From: Ignavibacteria bacterium
GTDB lineage: Bacteria > Bacteroidota > Ignavibacteria > Ignavibacteriales > SURF-24
Direction: 5' to 3'
DNA: 64,000 nucleotides
Assembly (NCBI GenBank): GCA_025612245.1
Contig: JAAXKQ010000013.1
Location: 62,001-126,000, forward strand
Of this stretch, positions 17,715-25,040 are shown in pieces. Every line of letters begins with the position of its first letter. The stretch's first letter is position 1. Under the pieces are notes generated by a model. It did no database searches. It saw nothing but the letters and a program-made list of their open reading frames with translations, and was not told the DNA's origin. Both the position numbers and the translations under genes were made by a program.

Positions 17715-19811
17715 CTATCTATTTTGAAATAATTTCTTTTCCATCTCTTCCTCTCTCTTTATCAGAGTAGGAATGTCCAGTATCAAAGCAAGTGTACCGT
17801 CACCAAGTATAGTCGCCCCGGAAAACCCGTCTGCGTCTTTATAAAACTTTCCAAGGGATTTTATTACCGTCTGATGTTCTCCAATTACACTGTCAACGAC
17901 AAAGCCGATCTTGCTGCTGTTGGCGCTTGACTTATTGCCATCATTGCTTGTTATTACCACCTGCTCAATTTCCATGGATTGGCCCGTTATATTAAACCTT
18001 TCCCTGAGCGGAATAAAAGGAACTAACTCCCCGCGGACTTTCACCAGATGCATTCCGTTTTCGTTTTGAATTTCGCTTCTATGCATTTCAATGCATTCCT
18101 CTACAGCTGAAAGCGGAATAATGAAGTACTCATCGCTGATCTTAACCAAGAGGCCTTCGATGATTGCCAGCGTCAAAGGAAGTTTTAGTGTGATGGTGGT
18201 CCCTTTGCCGCTTTCGCTGGTTATTTCTATGTTTCCTCTTAAGGATTCAATTGTCTTTTTTACCACGTCCATTCCAACACCGCGCCCCGAGATGCTGGAG
18301 ACCTTTTCAGCGGTGGAAAATCCGGGGGCAAAGATGAGGTTATATAGTTCCTTATCACTCAGGCTGCTTTCCTTTGTAATAATCCCCTTTTCAACTGCTT
18401 TTTTACGTATGGCTTCTCTGTTCAGTCCCGCGCCGTCATCTGTGATTCTGATGATGACACTTGAGCCGGCGTACCCGGCAGAAAGTGTTACGCTTCCGGT
18501 TTCATTCTTCCCGCAAGCTATCCTCGTATCCGAAGCCTCAATACCATGGTCTATGCTGTTTCTGATTAAATGAACGAGCGGATCATTAAGCTTGTCAATT
18601 ACGTTTTTGTCTAATTCCGTGTCCTCGCCTTCCGTAAACAGGTCGATTTTTTTGCCCAGTTCCTGCGACAAATCCCTGACCAGCCTTTTAAACCTGTTGA
18701 AGGTGGATCTTATCGGGACCATCCGGATATTTAAGGCATTGTCCCTGAGCTCACAGGTAAGCCTTTCCACTTCTTCGGAAATTAAGATGAGTTCGGGGTC
18801 ATTCTTTTGGGCCGAAATCTGCGAAAGCCTGGCCTGCACGGTTACAAGCTCACCAACAAGGTTCACCAGGTAGTCCAGCTTTTCGGAACCGACTTTAATG
18901 CTTTTTGCATTTCCCGTGTCGCTGCATTTCTCTGTTTTGAGGTTAGCCGGTAAGGCGGCCTTTTCAGTCTTAGGTAACTTCGCCTTTTCAGAAAGCAGTT
19001 TTTTCAATTCCCTGGTTATATTTGGAGAATTTTCAGAAAGGATGTCAAGGATTTCCCGGCTGCAATCATTAAGACCAACCGGGGTGCCTGTTTCCTCAAT
19101 TACCTCTACTTTGAGTTCACATTCATCTTCAACAAAAATGAACACATCCTTAACCGAGTCAATGCCTCTGGAGGTCCTTAGAAAAATGTTCCAGCTGAGG
19201 TAGCATTTTTCAGGCTCCAAAGTTTCAAGGGGCGGTATCTGGTTCGTAAGCATGCACGGATAACATTCACCCAAATCCCTCAGCTCATTTATAAGTAAGA
19301 GCGGATTTGTACCGTTTTTCAGTATGCCTTCTGAAGGCTTAAACTTAATAAGATAATCTTCCGTCCGGCTTTCTTCCACTGCTTCAGAGACAATGCAGGT
19401 TTTGACTTTTTCCGGTAAACCCGCTTCATTAAAACCGAGGAGTATCTTACGGAATGATTCTACAATTTCAGAGGTTTCCTCGCTACAGCTACTGCCGTCA
19501 TTATTCAGCAGCTTCTCTATCTGATCCCGTGCCCTTAAGGTCAAAGTAATTATATGATTGTCTGCTTTAATTTTTCCGTTCCGGATCAGGTCAAAAACAT
19601 TTTCTATGTCATGTGTAAACCGGGAGATTTCATCATAATCAAACATTCCGGCCGATCCTTTGATCGTGTGGAGTATCCGGAAGGTCTTCGATATGAGCCC
19701 CTCATCCGAAGAATCACTTTCCAGCTCAAGGAGTGATTCTTCAAGCTGGCCGAGAAGTTCTCTTGTTTCTTCTAAAAACGCTTCTTTTAAATGGTCTAAC
19801 AATTTTCTCAC
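17715..19811 (-). CDS. cheA: chemotaxis histidine kinase CheA
   Basis: CheA of 698 residues with the full layout. P1 Hpt has H48 in FRILHTIKGSAGMF. A P2-like region follows at about 145-250 (DYLIKFKPSEGI, LLLINELRDLG). P3 dimerisation helices lie at about 305-365 (LDYLVNLVGELVTVQARLS). P4 ATPase has HLIRNSIDHGIEAS, DDGAGLN and GRGVGMDVVK. P5, CheW-like, runs from about 565 to the end. It autophosphorylates under receptor control and passes phosphate to CheY and CheB. The phosphodonor regions look intact. It is preceded by cheY after a 37-bp gap. Confidence 0.96.
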   Translation of the reverse strand: MRKLLDHLKEAFLEETRELLGQLEESLLELESDSSDEGLISKTFRILHTIKGSAGMFDYDEISRFTHDIENVFDLIRNGKIKADNHIITLTLRARDQIEKLLNNDGSSCSEETSEIVESFRKILLGFNEAGLPEKVKTCIVSEAVEESRTEDYLIKFKPSEGILKNGTNPLLLINELRDLGECYPCMLTNQIPPLETLEPEKCYLSWNIFLRTSRGIDSVKDVFIFVEDECELKVEVIEETGTPVGLNDCSREILDILSENSPNITRELKKLLSEKAKLPKTEKAALPANLKTEKCSDTGNAKSIKVGSEKLDYLVNLVGELVTVQARLSQISAQKNDPELILISEEVERLTCELRDNALNIRMVPIRSTFNRFKRLVRDLSQELGKKIDLFTEGEDTELDKNVIDKLNDPLVHLIRNSIDHGIEASDTRIACGKNETGSVTLSAGYAGSSVIIRITDDGAGLNREAIRKKAVEKGIITKESSLSDKELYNLIFAPGFSTAEKVSSISGRGVGMDVVKKTIESLRGNIEITSESGKGTTITLKLPLTLAIIEGLLVKISDEYFIIPLSAVEECIEMHRSEIQNENGMHLVKVRGELVPFIPLRERFNITGQSMEIEQVVITSNDGNKSSANSSKIGFVVDSVIGEHQTVIKSLGKFYKDADGFSGATILGDGTLALILDIPTLIKREEEMEKKLFQNR

Positions 19812-19848
19812 CTTTAATGTTTATATCCGGCATTACAGTAAGACTGCA

Positions 19849-20214
19849 CTAGGGCAGTACCTTTTTGACTACTGCAACCAGCTGTTCCGGCTTGAAGGGT
19901 TTAATTATCCATCCCGTGGCCCCTGCCTGCTTCCCTTCCATTTTTTTTTCATTCTGCGATTCTGTAGTCAGCATCAGTATTGGAACAAACTTGTGTGCCG
20001 GACTTTCCCTGATTTTCCTGATGAGCGCAATGCCGTCCATATTCGGCATGTTCAGGTCCGTAATAACCAGGTTCACATTACTTGCCTTCTTAATCTTCTC
20101 GAGGCCGTCTTTGCCGTCTGATGCCTCAATTACATTGTAGCCTGCTTCGCTTAAGGTAAAGCTCACCATCTGGCGTATGCTCGATGAATCATCTACTGTT
20201 AATATTGTTTTCAT
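19849..20214 (-). CDS. cheY: single-domain response regulator CheY
   Basis: A stand-alone receiver of 121 residues with acid pocket D8/D9, phospho-acceptor D53 in VITDLNMPNMDG, a switch Thr in LMLTTES and the conserved Lys in IKPFKPEQ. Its place next to cheA makes it the likely CheA target. No flagellar switch gene is in the window, so its output is unknown: it could act on pili, on gliding or on another regulator. Its start directly follows the STAS gene stop. Confidence 0.93.
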   Translation of the reverse strand: MKTILTVDDSSSIRQMVSFTLSEAGYNVIEASDGKDGLEKIKKASNVNLVITDLNMPNMDGIALIRKIRESPAHKFVPILMLTTESQNEKKMEGKQAGATGWIIKPFKPEQLVAVVKKVLP

Positions 20215-20487
20215 TTAGTTCTCCGTATTTTGCAGATTTAGTTCCCCGTAGTAACCATAGCTTTTAATGAAGCCGTAAATCTTTTTCTTGTCATCAGGGG
20301 TAGTTTCAATTTGGATTCCGCTTGAAGCATTTTCCAGCCCGATTAAAAGCTGAATGAAAGTAGCATCCATTTTTTCTATGTTGGAAATTGCAACATTAAG
20401 TTCCGGATCAGCGCCAATGTGTTTTGTGATCTCGTTTTTTATGCCGCTCATCCGGTTAATCGTCAAATCGCCTTCTATATTTACCAT
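20215..20487 (-). CDS. small STAS-domain protein
   Basis: A 90-residue protein covering one STAS-like domain. It shows MVNIEGDLTINRMSGIK for the first strand and helix and IEKMDATFIQLLIGLENA for the switch region. In anti-sigma-factor antagonists the residue at the Thr of MDATF is the phosphorylated Ser/Thr. Small STAS proteins accompany CheY in some chemosensory clusters, where their role is poorly defined. It is encoded between the double-tip receptor-like gene and cheY with no gap to cheY. The fold call rests on pattern only. Confidence 0.75.
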   Translation of the reverse strand: MVNIEGDLTINRMSGIKNEITKHIGADPELNVAISNIEKMDATFIQLLIGLENASSGIQIETTPDDKKKIYGFIKSYGYYGELNLQNTEN

Positions 20488-20542
20488 CTTTATTTTCCCG
20501 TAATTTTCTCCGGAATTTTCATTATCCGGAAATTTTTAACAG

Positions 20543-22360
20543 TTAAAACAGTTCTATATTGTCGCCCAGTGGTTCCTCTTCGGCCTGAAGCCGGGTGTTC
20601 TCCTGGCTTTGGCTTACCAAAGCCCGATGGACTTTTCTTTCACTGTTCATCGTATAAGATGAAGAAACGTCTCCCAAGAACTCCCTGTCTTCACTGCTTA
20701 TCAGTATTCCTGCTTTAGGTGCAAGTTCAGCGTATTCCTCCAGCACATACTGAAGCGATGAAATTTCACTGAGCACATCGTCCGTAAAGCTGAGGCCGCT
20801 TCTTATTTCATCCAGTTTTTTTAACATCTCCCCGATGGAAAAATCCAGCTCGCTTTTCAGACCCTCCAGGCTTAAGTTGCTTTTTTGAATGCCTAGAAGA
20901 GATTTTTTCAGCGACCCGTCGACCGCCTTAAATTCAGAAAGGATTGCCGCCTGATCGTTGTCATTATTCTGACTGAGGTTTTCTGTGTCGCTTTGTACCT
21001 TGGTAAGCCCCTCCGAAATCATTAAGGACAATTCCTTTGCCTCTAAAGACAGGTTTTGGATTGCCTCGGATAAAACTCCAAGTCCTGCCCCTTCGCTTCC
21101 TATGTGAGCGGCTTTTATCCTTGCGTTAAGGGCTATAAGCTCAATTTCCGCGCCGATTTCTTCAATCTCATACACAAACCTGTTTGAATCGGCAATCGTC
21201 CTTGCCAGGGAGTTTATGGCTGAAGTAAGGCTTTCATTTGTATTGTGGTTCCTGCTCAGGGATTCAGAAAGATGCGACAGGTTCTCCTCAACTTTCTGTA
21301 TGCCGCTTCCGGCCTCGCCGCTTGAGATAAATGAGTCCGACTGCGCGGCAATTTCATGGATGTTGGCACGGATCTCCAGGTTATTGGATTTTATGCTTTC
21401 TGCCGTAGAGGCAATTTCACCCTTCGAATGCAGTACCTGTGCCAGTTCAAGCTGGCAGACAATTATCAGCTTTTTAATTGACTGCAGGTCATCGGTTTTC
21501 GACAGGCTGCTTTCCGGATGGCTGCTGGCATTGCCCAGATTTTCCTTTACGTGCTCCAGCTGCTGTCTTATTATGTCCTGTATCTGGATGAAAGTAATGA
21601 GGTTATTTATGTCTTTCGATATCCTGGAAGACAATTCATGGATCACGCCGGCCTTCTTAAAAGAAGAGCTGCAGCTTAGCTGATACTGCTCCAGGCTGTG
21701 TTTTGCATTCTCAACGATGAGCCTCGATTCCTTTTTTTGTTCATCGCCAAGGGCTTTGATCTTTGCTATTAAACTTATTACGTCTCCGACCAGGATTTTG
21801 GATTTATGCTTTATCTGCAGCGCTTTTTCATTTATGACCTCCGATAATTGTTCCACGTTCTCGGCTATTGTGCTGAAACCTGCGCTGTCAGTCCTTAGTC
21901 TTGCATTTTCAATTTTAGTAGAAATCCCGAGTATCCTTAAGTGCCTAACAATTTTGTTGTAGCTTTCAAGAGTGGAGATAATTGAAAGGAGGTTACTTTT
22001 TATGCCCAGCAGATTCTTTTCCTTTGTGGCTGATTCTTCTTCCAGGCGATGGAATATGAGGTTCAGCTGCCCGATTGTAGAAGAAAGAAACTTAAGTTCG
22101 CTGTTGAGTTCTTCGTGTGAAATGAGCCCCGTTATTTCAATTATGGTTTTGACAACTTTCTTTGAAATGAGATAGCTTTCCTGAAGAAGCCTCCCGAAAC
22201 GGCAGTAGTCTTCCGTTAAAAGGTCTATTGCGCGGGAAACTTTGCCTTCAATGCCCCTTACGGGCAACAGGTCAAGAGTTCCATCCCGGGGGCAGAAGAC
22301 CGGAAGAGCCGGAGCATTTTGCAGGCTGGCATTCAGATTCTCATTTATCAAGTTTATCAA
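20543..22360 (-). CDS. cytosolic helical protein with two degenerate chemoreceptor-tip segments
   Basis: A 605-residue protein without membrane segments, almost entirely heptad-rich helix. Two stretches resemble chemoreceptor hairpin tips: about 148-176 (KIENARLRTDSAGFSTIAEN) and about 405-440 (IELIALNARIKAAHIGSEGA). In the second, residues normally Glu, Arg and Glu in NAAxEAARAGE are Lys, His and Ser. Between them, about 258-270, FIQIQDIIRQQLEH contains D262 and Q266, the DxxxQ spacing of the CheZ active site. The C-terminus is NIELF. The start is TTG at 22360 with GGAG upstream; no other start is near. It is the first gene of the che run after a 197-bp gap. An adaptor, a decoy receptor or a phosphatase are all possible. 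Confidence 0.85.
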   Translation of the reverse strand: MINLINENLNASLQNAPALPVFCPRDGTLDLLPVRGIEGKVSRAIDLLTEDYCRFGRLLQESYLISKKVVKTIIEITGLISHEELNSELKFLSSTIGQLNLIFHRLEEESATKEKNLLGIKSNLLSIISTLESYNKIVRHLRILGISTKIENARLRTDSAGFSTIAENVEQLSEVINEKALQIKHKSKILVGDVISLIAKIKALGDEQKKESRLIVENAKHSLEQYQLSCSSSFKKAGVIHELSSRISKDINNLITFIQIQDIIRQQLEHVKENLGNASSHPESSLSKTDDLQSIKKLIIVCQLELAQVLHSKGEIASTAESIKSNNLEIRANIHEIAAQSDSFISSGEAGSGIQKVEENLSHLSESLSRNHNTNESLTSAINSLARTIADSNRFVYEIEEIGAEIELIALNARIKAAHIGSEGAGLGVLSEAIQNLSLEAKELSLMISEGLTKVQSDTENLSQNNDNDQAAILSEFKAVDGSLKKSLLGIQKSNLSLEGLKSELDFSIGEMLKKLDEIRSGLSFTDDVLSEISSLQYVLEEYAELAPKAGILISSEDREFLGDVSSSYTMNSERKVHRALVSQSQENTRLQAEEEPLGDNIELF

Positions 22361-22557
22361 AATCCATCTCCGGGTTAACCCGTTAATTAGAAAGAAAATT
22401 TCTTTGACAAATATTCGATTATTATTCTGCTAATTTAATACAGAACATTGGCCATTTTGAGTACCTAAGGTTAGGTATTCTTCCCCCGCAGTAGCGCCAA
22501 AAGCTCCTGTTTTTATGGCTTTTTATGAATAGGTACCCCTAAAGGAAACGGGGGCAT
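22361..22557 (-). promoter_or_regulatory. putative promoter region of the che operon with NarL-type sites
   Basis: This 197-bp gap separates the NarL-type regulator gene from the double-tip gene. TACCTAA-GG-TTAGGTA at 22462-22477 is a perfect 7-2-7 palindrome that differs from the NarL-family heptamer consensus TACYYMT by one base per arm. ATAGGTA (22529-22535) and TACCCCT (22534-22540) match the heptamer exactly but overlap. TTGTCA on the minus strand (22410-22405) could be a -35 element. A 12-bp palindrome CGGGTTAACCCG at 22371-22382 lies just before the ribosome-binding site. Confidence 0.45.
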
Positions 22558-23205
22558 TCAGACCAGCTTTTCTCTTACGGCAAGATTAACCAGCTCAACC
22601 GTATTTTTGACGCAAAGCTTCTTCATAATGTTCTTCCTGTGCTCGGCCACGGTAAAATAGCTGATATAAAGCTTTTCTGAAATCTGCTGGCTGGTTAAAC
22701 CGGACACAATGAGCTTAAGGACGTCTTTTTCTCTTTTTGTCAGTGGAAGGATTTCACTTTTTGTCTGCGCCGACTGCAGTGAATGCACATAGTTTGATAC
22801 CAGTATGTTCTGGACGTCCTTATTCAGGTAACGGCCTTCGCTGATGACAGTATCAATTGCCAGGAACAGCTCGTCCATGTCGGACATTTTCAGCATATAG
22901 CCGTTTGCTCCGGCTGCAATTGCATCTTTTATGTGGTCTGCATCGTTGAACATTGTAAGTATGATGATTTTAATTTCCTTGCTGAATTTCCTGATCTCTT
23001 TTGTCATCTCAATGCCATTTAATATCGGCATGTTTATGTCAATTATTGCCACCTCCGGCTTAATACTCTTTATGCCTTCAAGGGCTTCCAGGCCGTTACT
23101 GGCCTGCCCGGCGACAATATATCTGTTTTCCGACTCAATAACCGAGGTCAGTCCATCCCTCAGAATTTTATGGTCATCGGCAATAAATATCCTGATCTTG
23201 CTCAT
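22558..23205 (-). CDS. NarL/LuxR-family response regulator
   Basis: A 215-residue regulator. The receiver domain has D10/D11 and phospho-acceptor D56 in AIIDINMPILNG. The C-terminal LuxR-type HTH starts at LTKREKDVLKLIVSG, with recognition-helix region SYFTVAEHRKNIMKKL. It is expected to bind DNA as a dimer after phosphorylation by the upstream HisKA_3 kinase, whose stop its start overlaps by four bases (ATGA). A NarL-type palindrome lies 80 bp past its 3' end, upstream of the che operon. Target genes are otherwise unknown. Confidence 0.94.
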   Translation of the reverse strand: MSKIRIFIADDHKILRDGLTSVIESENRYIVAGQASNGLEALEGIKSIKPEVAIIDINMPILNGIEMTKEIRKFSKEIKIIILTMFNDADHIKDAIAAGANGYMLKMSDMDELFLAIDTVISEGRYLNKDVQNILVSNYVHSLQSAQTKSEILPLTKREKDVLKLIVSGLTSQQISEKLYISYFTVAEHRKNIMKKLCVKNTVELVNLAVREKLV

Positions 23206-25025
23206 AATGCCTCATTTACAGGGAATAATATGTTAATAGTGGTGCCTTCATTTAGCTGCGACTCTATCTGGAAGTTTCCGCTTATCAGTGCGGCCCTTTC
23301 CCTCATGTTGCGCAATCCATAACGGTTTGTTCCAAACGTATCTCCCGAAATGTTTAATCCTACTCCGTCGTCTTTAATAATCAGGTTCAGACAGCTTTCC
23401 GTCCTGTGCAGACGGATTTGAATATTCCTGGCCCCGGAGTGCTTTATTATATTGTTTAATGCTTCCTGGACTATCCTGAAGATTACAATTTTTGCTTTTT
23501 CCGAAAGATCAGTAAAATTGTCATTTGTAGTGTACTCAATAAACAGGCCGATATTGCCCGAAAGCTCCTGTATTAGGGTTTTTAGTAAAACGTTAATGTC
23601 GCTTTTTTCGAAGTTTGCCGGGCGGATTGCATATATGGCTTCCCTCAGCTCCTTGCCGGCTTTTACGAGTAATTCCTTCGTGTTTGTTATGTATTTGTTT
23701 TCCGATCTATATGTCTTTTCAAAAAGCTCAATATTGAACTTCGCCACTGTTAATATCTGCCCAATACTGTCGTGCAGCTCCTTTGAAATCCTTCTCCTTT
23801 CCTGCTCAAGCTCGTCTAAAAGGAAGGAGGATCTGTCCTTCTGGTCCTCCAGATCTTTGTTGAATTTCTCCGCCTTATAGTGCTCAGTTACATTTTCTAT
23901 CAGGTTGACAACCCTGCCGGCACTTGAAGAGCTGGTGTTGACGGAATAAAAATGAAAGACCAGGACTACCATGCCCGGGTTTTCATAGCCTGGAAACTCA
24001 TCGGGTTCAATAAAAACCGGCTGCGTCGTAAAGACACCACCCTGCTTAAAAATTTCTTCGATTTTTTCCATGTAGCTGTTCTTCAGAAAAATCTCATCCG
24101 TAAAGATGCAGTAGCCTTCCTTGTACCTGATGCCGAGGTCTGCGGCAGCCTTGTTGCTATATGTACAGGAACCGTTTTCCAGGAATATTCTTATCGGCAG
24201 GACCGACAGGTCAATTAAGGACTTCAGTTCCAGCGTCCTTTCATTTACGCGCACTTCAAGCTCAGACTGAATTTTTCTGAGCTCCTCTTCGGTTTCTTTT
24301 CTCCTGGAGACGTCCCTTACTATAAATGTAATTTTATCCTTTTCATTCAGGCGCCACCTGGAATAGCTGAACTCAATAAAAATTATTTTTCCGTCCATCC
24401 TTCTTGCTTTGCATTCAATGGTTTCCCCGTTTTCATCGTTTTTAAGCAGCATCCCGGCAATTGACTGCCCATCTTCCATAAGACTCAGGAAATTTTTTCC
24501 TGCAAGTTCCAATTCACTGCACCCGAAAAGTGTTTCTGCCTTTTTGTTGAATGAGTTAACCCTGCCATCCTGGTCCGTTATGAGGACGGCATCCATTGCT
24601 TTTTCAAAGAGCGTCCTGTATTTAACCTCACTTTCCAGGATTTTCAGCTCCGACTGGTATTTAAAGAGTGCAATTTCAATTGTAGAGCGGAGGTCCTTTA
24701 GTTCAAAGGGCTTAATTATAAACCCGTATGGAGCAGTTTGCTTTGCCCTGTCAAGTGTGGCTTCATCAGTGTGAGCAGTCAGATATATAACCGGAATATT
24801 GTATTTCTCTTTTATGAAGCCGGCCAAAGACACGCCGTCCTGCTCCCCTTTAATGATAATATCCATCAGTATGAGTTGAGGTTTTTCTGCCTCAATCATT
24901 TTCAGGCAGTCTTCACCGTTGGAAACTATCCCGGTTACTTTATAGCCCAGCGCCTGCAGCCTCAGCTTTATATCCAAAGCAACAATTGCCTCATCCTCCA
25001 CGACCAGTATTTTCTCGCTATTCAT
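23202..25025 (-). CDS. sensor histidine kinase: receiver-PAS-PAS-like-HisKA_3-HATPase
   Basis: A soluble kinase of 607 residues. The N-terminal receiver has D55 (LILMDIIIKGEQDG). A PAS domain at about 135-245 (ITDQDGRVNSFN) is followed by a second PAS-like region at about 270-385. The NarX/DesK-type HisKA_3 carries H418 in RRRISKELHDSIGQ, and HATPase_c has NNIIKHSGARNIQ and GTNRYGLRNMRERA. The kinase type matches the NarL-like regulator encoded directly downstream with overlapping ends, so the two form a cognate pair. The N-terminal receiver lets another kinase control this one. No membrane segment is seen. Confidence 0.93.
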   Translation of the reverse strand: MNSEKILVVEDEAIVALDIKLRLQALGYKVTGIVSNGEDCLKMIEAEKPQLILMDIIIKGEQDGVSLAGFIKEKYNIPVIYLTAHTDEATLDRAKQTAPYGFIIKPFELKDLRSTIEIALFKYQSELKILESEVKYRTLFEKAMDAVLITDQDGRVNSFNKKAETLFGCSELELAGKNFLSLMEDGQSIAGMLLKNDENGETIECKARRMDGKIIFIEFSYSRWRLNEKDKITFIVRDVSRRKETEEELRKIQSELEVRVNERTLELKSLIDLSVLPIRIFLENGSCTYSNKAAADLGIRYKEGYCIFTDEIFLKNSYMEKIEEIFKQGGVFTTQPVFIEPDEFPGYENPGMVVLVFHFYSVNTSSSSAGRVVNLIENVTEHYKAEKFNKDLEDQKDRSSFLLDELEQERRRISKELHDSIGQILTVAKFNIELFEKTYRSENKYITNTKELLVKAGKELREAIYAIRPANFEKSDINVLLKTLIQELSGNIGLFIEYTTNDNFTDLSEKAKIVIFRIVQEALNNIIKHSGARNIQIRLHRTESCLNLIIKDDGVGLNISGDTFGTNRYGLRNMRERAALISGNFQIESQLNEGTTINILFPVNEAL

Positions 25026-25040
25026 ACCCTTTCCCTACGC

